DNA of 64,000 nt from Ensifer adhaerens (GTDB lineage: Bacteria; Pseudomonadota; Alphaproteobacteria; Rhizobiales; Rhizobiaceae): assembly GCF_013283195.1 (NCBI RefSeq), contig NZ_JABEKT010000002.1, positions 1,116,001 to 1,180,000 of the forward strand, read 5' to 3'. The notes below the pieces were generated by a model. That model saw nothing but the letters and a program-made list of their open reading frames with translations, did not search any database and was not told where the DNA came from. Of this stretch, positions 9,407 through 17,958 are shown in pieces. Position 1 is the first letter of the stretch; every line of letters begins with the position of its first letter. The translations under genes were made by a program, and so were the position numbers.

Positions 9407-9979
9407 ATGAGTGATCAGATTGGTCGTTCCGGAGGCGAGGACATACTCCTTCGGACTTTGGCAGCAGCTGTGCAAGACCAGAGGACAGTCGACGAACAGC
9501 GGCAAAGCATAGCGCCACTGCTGGAAGGCATGTCGTTTCACAATAGCGTGCGACATGACGACGATCGGGGCAGCGTTACCGAGCTTTTCGATCCCAGGTG
9601 GGGTTGGCATTCGGACCCACTTGTCTTTTCTTACGTCTTCACAATCCGGCCGGGAACGGTAAAGGGTTGGGGCCTGCATAAGCAACACGAGGATCGTTAC
9701 TTCGTGTTGAGCGGCGAGTTGGAGTTAGTGCTCTACGATCCCAGGCCCGAATCCAGCACGTGCGGGAAGATATGCCGCATATACCTATCCGGCAGTCGAC
9801 CGCGCTTGATCAACGTGCCGAAGTTCGTTTGGCATGCCGATCACAACATTGGTACTTCCGACGTGGTTGTCGTCAACTTCCCAACAATTCAATACGACCA
9901 TTCAAACCCCGATAAATATCGGCTTCCGCTGGACACCGATCTGATTCCCTACAGCTTTGCTGGTGCCAAAGGATGGTGA
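9407..9979 (+). CDS. RmlC-like cupin, dTDP-4-dehydrorhamnose 3,5-epimerase-related
   Basis: A 190-residue cupin. Start 9407 is preferred because GAGGG lies six bases upstream; an ATG at 9323 would add 28 residues. The core resembles the RmlC/WxcM group of sugar-nucleotide epimerases and isomerases: DDRGSVTELFDPRWG, RPGTVKGWGLHKQHEDRY (split by family-typical G/H spacing), VLSGELELVLYDPR and NVPKFVWHADHN. The conserved histidines of the cupin barrel are present. It overlaps the next glycosyltransferase gene by seven bases, which indicates translational coupling and a role in making a modified deoxysugar for a surface glycan. The exact reaction is not determinable. Confidence 0.8.
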   Translation: MSDQIGRSGGEDILLRTLAAAVQDQRTVDEQRQSIAPLLEGMSFHNSVRHDDDRGSVTELFDPRWGWHSDPLVFSYVFTIRPGTVKGWGLHKQHEDRYFVLSGELELVLYDPRPESSTCGKICRIYLSGSRPRLINVPKFVWHADHNIGTSDVVVVNFPTIQYDHSNPDKYRLPLDTDLIPYSFAGAKGW

Positions 9980-11118
9980 GCGTACCCCGTCTATCGATAC
10001 TCATGCCGACGCATACGCGCGTGGACGTGATCGGTATAGCTATCGAATCGGTACTCTCGCAAACGTTCGGTGACTTCGAACTCCTCGTTGTAGGCGACGG
10101 TTGTGTTCCTGGCACGGCTGACGTCGTCGCAGGCTTCAAGGATAAACGAATCCGCTTCTTCGATTTGCCCAAAGCACCATATTTCGGTTACGCGAACCGA
10201 AACATTGCCCTTCGTGAGGCGCGCGGAGAGCTTATTGGTTTCGCGGCCGACGATGACATACTCCTACCGGATCATTTCGAGTTGCTCTCACAATGCCTCG
10301 AAGACGGGGCGGTGATTGCACATAGTCAGGCTTTATGGGTATCGACCGACGGTATCGCGGCGCCGTTCCTGACCAATCTCGAGATTCCCGATGAGCTCGA
10401 GCATTTCATGGAGCGATACAACACCATCCCGGCAAGTTGTTTTCTCTATCGAGCCAATAGCTTGCCATCGCTGGATGCGTGGCCCGAAGACGTCCCGACG
10501 GCCGCAGATTGGCGCCTATGGCATCGAATAATCCGGGAAAATCCGCAATCTGCTGTGATTCATTGTCGACAACCGACGCTCCTACATTTCTCGGCCAAAT
10601 GGAAGAATAGCAGAAATTCGGGAATGGATCAGCTTAGCGCCTTCCTGGATATGGCTGACAACTCAAACTGGTGGCCTTCTGAATTGCGGGTCCAAACGGC
10701 TGAAGGACAGGTTGAGCAACAAGCTTATGCCGCCCTTTTGCGTGCTGATCCCCAACGTTGGATCGCCGGAATCCGCCGGGCTGCTCATGATCTCACCGTC
10801 CGTGTCGCATGGACCGATCTGCAGTTCCTCCGTCCGCAGCTGAAGGCTAGCAAAGACCAAATAACCGCCGTGAGTGCGGAACTCGAATCGACGCGCTCAG
10901 AACGCGCTTCCGCATTTTTACGGGCTGGTTTGTTCGAGAACGAATTGGTGCTTGCCAAGGAAGAGCTCAAAGCTACCCAGGCTGACCAGAAGGCACTCTC
11001 TGATCTTCTCGACGATAGTCTGGCCGACCTCGAGCGGCTGACATCAGAAGTACAGAGGATGCAGGCATCCTTGGGATGGCGCTTGCATCAGGCGGTCACG
11101 CGTTTTCGGCGAAGGTAG
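9973..11118 (+). CDS. Family 2 glycosyltransferase with C-terminal coiled coil
   Basis: A 381-residue GT-A enzyme. Residues 6-14 (RLSILMPTH) open the nucleotide-sugar fold, and the metal-binding acidic triad sits at residues 93-95 in GFAADDDILLPDH. An acceptor-side TAADWRLWHRI stretch lies near residue 176. From about residue 285 to 370 the sequence is a long heptad-rich helix (SKDQITAVSAELESTRSE onward), a layout common in GT2 proteins that act on long glycans or proteins. It is translationally coupled to the upstream cupin gene. The donor sugar is unknown. The 100 bases downstream hold a short open stretch cut by the insertion sequence. Confidence 0.88.
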   Translation: MVSVPRLSILMPTHTRVDVIGIAIESVLSQTFGDFELLVVGDGCVPGTADVVAGFKDKRIRFFDLPKAPYFGYANRNIALREARGELIGFAADDDILLPDHFELLSQCLEDGAVIAHSQALWVSTDGIAAPFLTNLEIPDELEHFMERYNTIPASCFLYRANSLPSLDAWPEDVPTAADWRLWHRIIRENPQSAVIHCRQPTLLHFSAKWKNSRNSGMDQLSAFLDMADNSNWWPSELRVQTAEGQVEQQAYAALLRADPQRWIAGIRRAAHDLTVRVAWTDLQFLRPQLKASKDQITAVSAELESTRSERASAFLRAGLFENELVLAKEELKATQADQKALSDLLDDSLADLERLTSEVQRMQASLGWRLHQAVTRFRRR

Positions 11119-11219
11119 CTGCGCGCGTCCCTGTCGTCAGTTCTTGATGACTACCACCTCGATCCCGCTGAAACGGATGCGTTACCCGTACTAATGTCAG
11201 TACCGGAGCAATACTCCCC

Positions 11220-13265
11220 ATCGTGTTGCCTCACGTAATTTTGTTACCGCCTGCCTCACCTAGACTGTTACCGCGCTGCCTTGCCCGATGCGGGCCAAAG
11301 TGCCGGCGTCGCCGATCAGCCGTTGAATCGCTTGCTGTCTCCACGCCCTCACTCGCTTCTGTAGCGTGCGGAGGTGACTCGGGCTGTATTGCCCTGGATA
11401 GCGGGCTTGGAATTCGACGAGAAGTTCAAACGCGGTCTGATCTGGGTGTTCTTCGAGGTACCCTTCCATCTCGTTCCAATGGGCTTTGAAGGTCTCTGGA
11501 CGGCGACCTCGGGGGCCGTCGCTGAACCGACGATATGTCTTCGATTCGATGACAACGCCGCGTGCGTGAGCCGCCTTGCGCCAGAGGCTCACTTTGCGAG
11601 CGAGCGTTTTGTACTGTTTCCGGGTAAATCGACCCGGAAACTGGGCACACAACTCTTCAAAGAGCTGCATGGCGTTGATGTTAGGCAATTCCTCCAATCG
11701 CCGGCACGCGATCGGCCACGCCGCGCGGAGTGCGTGAATGCGAGCTTGGCCAGGTTCAGCATAGATCAGCTTCGGCGCCTCTGGTCTGTTCTCTGCTATC
11801 GGAGCTCTCACAGACGGAAGCGCCAGTGCGAGTGGTGCGATCGGGTTCGTGACGGGGGTATGTGTTGAGACCTTTTGAAGACTACGTAAGTAGCGTGGTT
11901 TCGCTTCAATGGAAAAGGTAGGGCGAATCTCACCCGCGTGCCAGGCGCTCGATAGGCCTGCCACGAATGCGGCGAGGTCGGGTGGCGCGGAGGTCGCCGG
12001 CGGCGGTAATTCGCCGTCGGCCAAAGCTGCCAGGTAAGCCTGGACCGCACGCATTTCCTCCAGAAGTTTCAACGGATCGAGTTCGGCGGCGATTTCGCTC
12101 AGTTTTATCCTAACGTCCATTGGCGTGCTCTCGGCTTGCAGCAGACGCTCGCAGGGAGTCAGCGGCGGATGATAGCGTTTGGTCACCTTTGCACCGTCGC
12201 GATGCTTTTCGGCTAACTTGAACGAAGGCTGGAAGAAGTTCACAAATCGCCTGGAAGCACCGTAAAGACGCGTGATCGCCCTGGCGGCCGCTAATCCTTC
12301 AAAGCGCCGATAGCCAAGGAGTTTGCGGACAACGGCGCCGTTTTTCTGCTCTATCCAGGCCTGGTCATTCTTGCGATAAGGCCGTGATCGAGTGAGCTCG
12401 ATGCCGTGAGCAAGGCAATAGTCAATCAGCCTGTTGTTGACGAACTCACTGCCGTTGTCCACGTCCAACGCTATAAGGGGAAACGGCAAACCTGCGCGCA
12501 TGCGCTCGAGTGTCTCGACCACGAGGCTGCCTTCCCGAACCACAATAGGGGCGGCCTCTGTCCAGCCGGTGGCAATATCGGTCAGAACTAAGCTATGGAC
12601 GAAGCTGCCACGGTTGGCATTCCCGCAGTGGGCTACCAAGTCCATTTCCATACTTCCAGGAAGCGGTTCATTCCAGTCGGCGAATGTCCGCATTTTGATG
12701 CGACGTCGTGGTTCTGGCACTATCTTCGGCTTTTTTACTCTGCTGGTGCGCCGCGGCATCTGGAGCAAGCGGTCGATCGTCGCGGCGCTCATCGACAGAA
12801 GTTTACGGCGGATCTCTTCCTCGAGGTTCAGATGACCATTGCGCTCCAAGGCCGGCAATAAGATCGGCAGCAACGCCTTGAGCCGCTTACCACAGACCCG
12901 ATCCGAAGCTTCCCATAGCACGATCAGCGCGCCCCGAGCAGCTTCGTCGTAAAGCGGCCGGCGTTGATGGGCCCGCCGGATCTTCGGCGCCGGCTGATGA
13001 TTGAGAACACGGATGGCGGACTTCTCGTGGTATCCCGTCGCCGAAATGAACTCTTCCAAGATCCTGCGCTTCTCTTTTCCGGTCGCATTCAAGTAGCGTC
13101 CTCGGATCGCGTTGGCGAGTTCCATGCGCATCATGCGCGGCATCGTTGTCGTCATCAGTGAACCTCCCTAACAGTCAGGGCATCATCGCAGCCTGCTGTC
13201 ACGGGTAACAATCTAGATGAGGCAACGAACGCGCCCAGTAACATTTCCACTGAGGCAATGCGACA
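11220..13265. mobile_element. ISNCY-like insertion sequence, apparently intact
   Basis: One transposase gene is bounded by long imperfect inverted ends. Each end carries two tandem copies of a TTGCCTCA-N7/8-TGTTAC unit. On the left they start at 11226 and about 11251; on the right the mirror copies lie at 13238-13258 and 13205-13225. The outermost shared bases read TCG-N2-TTGCCTCA on both sides. Exact ends are approximate. ATACT occurs just outside each end, but at unequal spacing, so I do not claim a target duplication. Confidence 0.75.
11260..13155 (-). CDS. DDE transposase, ISNCY-like (integrase core)
   Basis: A 631-residue transposase. An N-terminal helix-turn-helix region (about 10-60) is followed by an rve-type catalytic core. 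Candidate triad residues are D172 in SMEMDLVAHCG, D233 in LDVDNGSEF and E269 in DQAWIEQKNG. The C-terminal 250 residues contain two similar segments (INAMQLFEELCAQFPGRFTR and TAFELLVEFQARYPGQYSPS) that look like a duplicated DNA-binding module. The gene fills the element, and its stop codon overlaps the inner repeat of the left end. No frameshift or stop is visible, so it may still be active. Confidence 0.9.
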   Translation of the reverse strand: MTTTMPRMMRMELANAIRGRYLNATGKEKRRILEEFISATGYHEKSAIRVLNHQPAPKIRRAHQRRPLYDEAARGALIVLWEASDRVCGKRLKALLPILLPALERNGHLNLEEEIRRKLLSMSAATIDRLLQMPRRTSRVKKPKIVPEPRRRIKMRTFADWNEPLPGSMEMDLVAHCGNANRGSFVHSLVLTDIATGWTEAAPIVVREGSLVVETLERMRAGLPFPLIALDVDNGSEFVNNRLIDYCLAHGIELTRSRPYRKNDQAWIEQKNGAVVRKLLGYRRFEGLAAARAITRLYGASRRFVNFFQPSFKLAEKHRDGAKVTKRYHPPLTPCERLLQAESTPMDVRIKLSEIAAELDPLKLLEEMRAVQAYLAALADGELPPPATSAPPDLAAFVAGLSSAWHAGEIRPTFSIEAKPRYLRSLQKVSTHTPVTNPIAPLALALPSVRAPIAENRPEAPKLIYAEPGQARIHALRAAWPIACRRLEELPNINAMQLFEELCAQFPGRFTRKQYKTLARKVSLWRKAAHARGVVIESKTYRRFSDGPRGRRPETFKAHWNEMEGYLEEHPDQTAFELLVEFQARYPGQYSPSHLRTLQKRVRAWRQQAIQRLIGDAGTLARIGQGSAVTV

Positions 13266-13306
13266 TACTAACTGCTGATCTGCGTTGGTAGAGGCTGCAT
13301 TCCCTT

Positions 13307-13463
13307 GTGAGGTACAAGCGGCTGGAAAAAATCAGTTCGTTTCACCGAAGATCGGGCTGCCTGCGTGCAGCTCAATCACGCCCAGATCCTTGCCCTGGTT
13401 GACGGGATGGACTGGAAACGTGTGCGCACTGTTGTGGTGAAACGGCCGGAATTTGTTGGGTAA
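13307..13463 (+). pseudogene. IS66 tnpB 3' remnant, frameshifted
   Basis: A YKRLEKNQFVSP stretch in one frame is followed in another by LNHAQILALVDGMDWKRVR, ending at the stop 13461-13463. Together these match the C-terminal part of the IS66 accessory protein TnpB with one frameshift. Its 5' part is missing, being cut near the right end of the ISNCY-like element. Confidence 0.7.
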
Positions 13464-13537
13464 AAGCCCTGCGGCAGAGTGAATCAGGGGCCTGAAACGG
13501 CAAGAAATTCCCAGCAGAATATGCTCTATATCAGGGC

Positions 13538-13812
13538 ATGCTTCCTGATGACGTTGACGCGCTGAAAGCCATGATCCTGGCGATGGCCGAAAAGGCTGCG
13601 CGCGCCGACCTCCTGGAGAACGAAGCCGCTGATCTGAAAGCCCGCAATGCGGACGCAGACGAACAGATCGCCAAGCTGAAGCAGGTCCTCAAAGCCTTTG
13701 ATCGGTACCGGTATGGCCGACGCTCGGAAAAGCAGGGCAAGAGCAGTGACACTGATCCGGATGAACAAGGCGCGTTCGTCTTCGAGGAGATAAAGACCGG
13801 CATTGCCGCGAG
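13538..13812 (+). pseudogene. IS66 tnpC 5' remnant
   Basis: This is the N-terminus of an IS66 transposase: MLPDDVDALKAMILAMAEKA, a coiled-coil leucine zipper, then FDRYRYGRRSEK, the usual order in TnpC. Homology stops near 13810, where IS3-family sequence begins, so only about 90 of the usual 500 or so residues remain. It lies 75 bases after the tnpB remnant, in the normal IS66 gene order. Confidence 0.8.
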
Positions 13813-13818
13813 CGAGAC

Positions 13819-14164
13819 CTGCTATCGTTACAGCGCAAGCTGAACGCTGAGAACAAGCAGATCGCCGACCTGTTGATCGGGCTGACGAGGGCGAAGAGGA
13901 CCTGGGGCTTCGGCTTGTGTTTCCTTTACCTGCGCAACGTCCAGGGACATCGCTGGAACCACAAGCGCGTCTACCGCATCTACCGTGAGCTGGAACTGAA
14001 CCTCAGGATCTAGCCACGCAAGCGTTTGAAGCGGGACAAGCCGGATGCACTTGCTTTGCCGGAGGCGCCCAACATGGTCTGGTCCATGGATTTCATGGCA
14101 GACCGTCTGGAGGATGGCAGGTAATTCCGGCTGTTGAACGTCCTGGACGACTTCAACCGCAGGT
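13819..14164 (+). pseudogene. IS3-family OrfB (transposase) fragment
   Basis: Reading from 13819 gives the OrfB core of an IS3/IS407-like element: LTRAKRTWGFGLCFLYLRN, HKRVYRIYREL, then NMVWSMDFMADRLEDG (first catalytic aspartate) and LLNVLDDFNR. Two in-frame stops (TAG near 14012 and TAA near 14122) interrupt it, and both ends are missing. It abuts the IS66 tnpC fragment, so this element inserted into, or recombined with, the IS66 remnant. Confidence 0.8.
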
Positions 14165-14450
14165 TCTTCTCACGAACCTTTTCCGGGTGAAGCCGCTGGA
14201 ATTCTTCGAATGCCTGACGCAGGTTCATTTCGGGGGCGTCAATCGCGCCAACCGTTGCCGCAAGCTCGACCGGGTTGAGTTCGGTAAGCTGGTCGGCGGC
14301 ATTTATCCTTTCGGACCAGTATTCCACATAATCGCGGGTTGGCGGCGACTATTTCTGTGTGGTGCATGTATTCGTAATCGTGGCTCTTCGCCGTTTCCTT
14401 CATCGCGGGAAACGTTATGACGAAATAATATCTTTCGCTACGTTTTTTCA
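14165..14450 (-). pseudogene. Unrecognised frameshifted small gene fragment
   Basis: On the minus strand one frame reads SHDYEYMHHTEIVAANP and, after a shift near 14335, a second reads TRDYVEYWSERINAADQLTE and LNPVELAATVGAID to FQRLHPEK. The two look like one interrupted protein whose far end is cut at the IS3 fragment. I do not recognise the family. It may simply be chance open frame. Confidence 0.3.
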
Positions 14451-14606
14451 TTTTCAAGTTTGAGTGGTGCAAGCATCGCCGATGACTGGATTCGGCGAAA
14501 AAATTGACAAGAAAATTGACGTTTCGGGGGTTTTAGCGGTCTCGGAAGACCAATTTTTTAGAAGTGCCGTTGACAGTCATTCGAAATTCTCCCATAAAAT
14601 CAAACT

Positions 14607-14695
14607 ATTCCGAGGGGAGCACTTGACAGTGCTGAGATGGCGGTGAGCCGGACCCTTGAACCTGATCCGGGTCATGCCGGCGTAGGAACGGGAAA
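14607..14695 (+). promoter_or_regulatory. TPP riboswitch (THI element) of the thiamin-salvage operon
   Basis: All conserved parts of the TPP aptamer are visible. The P1 strand ATTCCGAGGGGAGC pairs with the 3' GGAACGGGAA. The P2/P3 region GTGCTGAGATGGCGGTGAGCC contains the invariant CTGAGA. The second sensor arm ACCCTTGAACCTGATCCGG is followed by GTCATGCCGGCGTAGG. It lies about 150 bases before thiX. No terminator hairpin with a T-run follows, so control by blocking translation initiation, common in Proteobacteria, is inferred. Thiamin diphosphate would shut off the salvage genes and the linked TRAP transporter. Confidence 0.95.
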
Positions 14696-14846
14696 AGAGC
14701 CGGTTTCGGCAAACTAATCGCGTCTTCGCTTTCACCTGGGTCTCCGTGATGTTTTGTCTGGAGATCGATCGTTGCTGTTTTTTGCCAAGTTGCCGCCGGA
14801 TGGCGGGTTTGCATTTTGTCCGGGTTGCTGCGTCGGCTGACCGGCG

Positions 14847-15590
14847 ATGCGCTTGGCTTTCACATTTGTTCGTAGCCTTGCTGTGCTGGCTGTCCTCTGG
14901 CAAGGGGCGGTCGTCGTGTTTGCGCTGCCGCGCTATCTGTTACCAACGCCGATCGAGGTCTTGGCTGTCTTTGCACGGCAGCCAGAATTTCTGCTTGAGC
15001 AGAGCTTTGTGACGATCGCCGAGATGCTGGCCGGGCTCGCGGTCGGCACGGCGTTCGGCGTTGCGACGGCGATCGGGCTGGCGGCTTTTCCGCGGTTCGG
15101 AAAGCTCGTCTGGCCCTTTGTGCTCGTCCTGCAGGCCTTTCCTGTCTTCGTCATCGCACCTTTGCTGGTGCTGTGGTTCGGCTTCGGCATGGTTTCGAAG
15201 ATCGTGATGGCGGCCATCATCATCTTCTTTCCGGTTGTCTCTGCGTTCTCGGACGGTCTGCGCCGTACAGATACGCAGATCCTTGATGCCGTCGCGCTGA
15301 CCAAGGCGAGCCACTGGCAGGCATTGCGGCTTGTGCGGCTGCCGCTGGCGCTGCCCGGGCTGGTGACCGGCCTGCGCATTGCCGCTCCCCTTGCGCCGCT
15401 GGGTGCCGTCGTCGGCGAATGGGTCGGCGCCTCGGCGGGGCTTGGCTTCGTGATCGTCCAGGCAAATGCCCGCATGCAGACAGATGTCGTCTTTGCCGCC
15501 ATGGCCATTCTCGCCGTGCTTGCCGTCGGCCTCAGGCTTCTCGTCGATGAGGCAACCCGTCCACTCGCGCATTGGGCGCGAGAAACCTGA
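14847..15590 (+). CDS. thiX: HMP-precursor ABC transporter permease ThiX
   Basis: A 247-residue inner-membrane permease of the SsuC/TauC/ThiX type with about six hydrophobic segments. The cytoplasmic EAA-like loop is DAVALTKASHWQALRLVRLP and the C-terminus is LGFVIVQANARM. It follows the TPP riboswitch and precedes the ThiY-type binding protein, so the substrate is inferred to be hydroxymethylpyrimidine (HMP) or a formylaminopyrimidine precursor. The start at ATG 14847 lacks a strong ribosome site. No ThiZ ATPase gene is present in the operon. A shortened copy of its 3' half lies at 8783-9199. Confidence 0.88.
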   Translation: MRLAFTFVRSLAVLAVLWQGAVVVFALPRYLLPTPIEVLAVFARQPEFLLEQSFVTIAEMLAGLAVGTAFGVATAIGLAAFPRFGKLVWPFVLVLQAFPVFVIAPLLVLWFGFGMVSKIVMAAIIIFFPVVSAFSDGLRRTDTQILDAVALTKASHWQALRLVRLPLALPGLVTGLRIAAPLAPLGAVVGEWVGASAGLGFVIVQANARMQTDVVFAAMAILAVLAVGLRLLVDEATRPLAHWARET

Positions 15591-15624
15591 ATTTTTGAGA
15601 TCGATTGGGAGAGTTCATAACATT

Positions 15625-16572
15625 ATGATCCGCAAATTCCTGCTTTCCGCCAGCCTCGCGCTCGGCGTCGTCCTTTCCGCCGGCTCCGTAATAGCGGCAG
15701 AAAAATTGACGGTGATGCTGGAGTGGTTCGTCAATCCAGACCATGCCCCCATCGTCGTCGCCAAAGAGCTCGGCCTGTTCAAAAAGGTCGGGCTCGATGT
15801 CGAGCTCTTCCCTCCGGCCGATCCCTCGAGCGTGCCGCGTCTCGTCGCTGCGGGGCAGGCTGATATCGGCGTGCACTATCAGCCGAACCTCTATCTCGAT
15901 CATGCGGCGGGTTTGCCGCTCGTTCGCATTGGCACTCTGGTCGAGACCCCGCTCAACACCGTCACCATCCTTGACGACAGTCCGATCCGCAGCCTTGCCG
16001 ACCTGAAGGGCAAGAAGATCGGCTTTTCCGTCTCCGGTTTCGAGGATGCGATGCTCGGCCGAATGCTTGCCTCGGCCGGCCTCAAGAAGGAGGACGTCGA
16101 GCTCATCAACGTCAACTTCGCCCTGTCCCCGTCGCTGATCGCTGGCAAGGTCGATGCAACGATCGGCGGCTTCCGGAATTTCGAGCTGACACAGATGCGT
16201 ATCGAGGGACATGAAGGCCGGTCATTCTTCCCCGAAGAGCATGGCGTGCCGGTTTATGACGAGCTCGTCTTCGTTGCCGACAAGGCAAAGGTTGGCGACG
16301 GGCGCTTGCCGCTCTTCCTTGCCGCGGTGGAGAGGGGGGCAATTTTCCTCACCAACCACCCTGACGAAGCCTGGAAGCTTTTCGTCAAGGCCTATCCGAA
16401 CCTTGATGACGAGCTCAACCGCAGAGCGTTCGCCGACACCCTGCCGCGCTTTGCCAAAAGGCCGGCCGCACTTGATCGTGGCCGCTACGAGCGGTTTGGC
16501 AAGTTCCTTGCTGAAAGCGGGCTGATCAGCCAGGCACCTGATGTCGAGAACATCGCGGTGGAAATCCGATGA
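15625..16572 (+). CDS. thiY: HMP-precursor binding protein ThiY (NMT1/THI5-like)
   Basis: A 315-residue periplasmic protein starting at ATG 15625, with a clean signal peptide (MIRKFLLSASLALGVVLSAG to about residue 25). The mature part opens EKLTVMLEWFVNPDHAPIVV, the NMT1/THI5-like signature that binds thiamin pyrimidine precursors. Further matches are DIGVHYQPNLYL and KKIGFSVSGFED. It delivers substrate to ThiX. The stop overlaps the thiM start (ATGATGA), so the two are translationally coupled. The frame is open for 159 bases upstream inside thiX, but that extension would destroy the signal peptide. Confidence 0.92.
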   Translation: MIRKFLLSASLALGVVLSAGSVIAAEKLTVMLEWFVNPDHAPIVVAKELGLFKKVGLDVELFPPADPSSVPRLVAAGQADIGVHYQPNLYLDHAAGLPLVRIGTLVETPLNTVTILDDSPIRSLADLKGKKIGFSVSGFEDAMLGRMLASAGLKKEDVELINVNFALSPSLIAGKVDATIGGFRNFELTQMRIEGHEGRSFFPEEHGVPVYDELVFVADKAKVGDGRLPLFLAAVERGAIFLTNHPDEAWKLFVKAYPNLDDELNRRAFADTLPRFAKRPAALDRGRYERFGKFLAESGLISQAPDVENIAVEIR

Positions 16573-17309
16573 TGAGCGAAACTGGATTCGTCGAAAATGC
16601 TGCTGCATCGCTGGCGCGGGTCCGGCAACAGCGACCCCGTGTACACTGCTTGATGAACACGGTGGTGCAGAAGTTCGTGGCGGATGGCCTCGCGGCGCTT
16701 GGCGCGATCCCCTCCATGACATCATCGACAGAAGAGGTCGAGGCCTTTGCCCGGCGCGCCGATGTGCTCGTTGTCAATCTAGGCACGCTGGATGAAGGAC
16801 GGCGCGCGGCGATCCGCCTGGCAACAGCCGTTGCGCGCGACACCCACAAGCCGTGGATCATCGATCCCGTGCATTGCGATTATTCGCCATCGCGGCTCGC
16901 TTTCGCCCGGGAACTCTCGGCTTTCGGGCCCTCCGTTGTTCGCGGCAACGCAAGCGAGATGGACATCATCGGTGATGCCAACGGTGTGTTGAAAATCAAG
17001 ACGGGGGCCGTCGATGAACTCACGCTGGATCGACATACGACCCGGATTGAGAACGGCCACCCCTTTATGGCGCAAGTCACGGGCACCGGGTGCCTCTCGG
17101 GTGCCTTGATCGCGGCCTTCATGGTCGTCCAGCCGGATCGCCTGAAGGCAGCCACGGGTGCGCTACTGACAAGCGGTATCGCCGCGGAGATTGCCGCGGA
17201 ACGATCCAGTGGTCCCGGGACCTTCGAGGCCGCCTTCCGCGATGCGCTCGCATCGCTCCGCCCTGAGGATATCATTGCCAATGCCAGGATTTCTTATGCC
17301 GAAGGTTGA
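16569..17309 (+). CDS. thiM: Hydroxyethylthiazole kinase
   Basis: A 246-residue ribokinase-like enzyme that phosphorylates the thiazole alcohol HET, salvaging the thiazole half of thiamin. Diagnostic stretches are HCLMNTVVQKFVADGLAALG, the substrate loop VVNLGTLDE, PWIIDPVHCDYSPSR, VVRGNASE and the anion-hole GTGCLSGALIAAF. It is slightly shorter than the common 260-270 residues but has no gap in the core. It overlaps thiY by four bases and thiE by fourteen. Its presence means the operon salvages thiazole as well as pyrimidine, so some uptake route for HET is expected. Confidence 0.93.
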   Translation: MMSETGFVENAAASLARVRQQRPRVHCLMNTVVQKFVADGLAALGAIPSMTSSTEEVEAFARRADVLVVNLGTLDEGRRAAIRLATAVARDTHKPWIIDPVHCDYSPSRLAFARELSAFGPSVVRGNASEMDIIGDANGVLKIKTGAVDELTLDRHTTRIENGHPFMAQVTGTGCLSGALIAAFMVVQPDRLKAATGALLTSGIAAEIAAERSSGPGTFEAAFRDALASLRPEDIIANARISYAEG

Positions 17310-17958
17310 TTATCGACTGAATGCCCTCGTCGATGCGCGCCTTGCGGACAAAGGGAATTTGGCTGACCTGGCGCGTACCGCTGCGCTCAATGGCGCGACA
17401 CTCATCCAGTATCGCGACAAGACGAACTCGACACGAGAGATGATCGAACAGGCGCGGGCAATCGGTGCTGCCCTTGCCGGAACCAGCGTGCCTTTTGTTA
17501 TCAACGATCGCGTCGATGTGGCGATCGCGGCGGGCGCCGATGGCGTCCATCTCGGGCGGGACGACATGGACGCGGCCAAGGCGCGTTCGATGATGGGCGA
17601 TGCTGCGATCATCGGCTTGACGGTCAAGAACGATGCGGATGCGCGGGCCGCGATTGGTTCGCCGATCGATTACGCCTGTATCGGTGGGGTCTACGAGACG
17701 CTGTCGAAACGCAATCCCGATCCCCCGGTCGGTCTGGAAGGGTTCGCTAGGCTTCGCGCGGCGCTTCTCACGGCTAAGCCGGATCTGCCGGTCGGAGCCA
17801 TAGCCGGGATAAATGCGCAGCGCGCCGGGGAGGTCGTTGCCGTTGGGGCCGATGGCGTCGCGGTCATTTCCGCAATCTTTGCTGCAGTGGACCCGGCGGC
17901 AGCCACCCGTGAGTTGCGGGCATGCGTCGATAGTGCGTTGAAGGAGGCTGCACGATGA
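17296..17958 (+). CDS. thiE: Thiamin-phosphate synthase
   Basis: A 220-residue TIM-barrel enzyme joining HMP-diphosphate and HET-phosphate to thiamin monophosphate. The start at 17296 ([13 protein letters not shown]) is chosen for the AGGA seven bases upstream; ATG 17281 is possible. Key matches are [11 protein letters not shown] (diphosphate and Mg2+ region), [21 protein letters not shown] with the metal-binding aspartate in [13 protein letters not shown], and [24 protein letters not shown]. It overlaps both thiM and thiD, consistent with a tight operon. Confidence 0.93.
   Translation: MPKVDYRLNALVDARLADKGNLADLARTAALNGATLIQYRDKTNSTREMIEQARAIGAALAGTSVPFVINDRVDVAIAAGADGVHLGRDDMDAAKARSMMGDAAIIGLTVKNDADARAAIGSPIDYACIGGVYETLSKRNPDPPVGLEGFARLRAALLTAKPDLPVGAIAGINAQRAGEVVAVGADGVAVISAIFAAVDPAAATRELRACVDSALKEAAR

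Noticed and set aside
11200-13272. Target-site duplication ATACT around the ISNCY-like element
   Set aside because: The two copies lie at different distances from the matched ends, so the match may be chance.
15532-16725. Minus-strand frames across thiY and thiM
   Set aside because: Shadows of the riboswitch-led genes; no start signals and no family resemblance.
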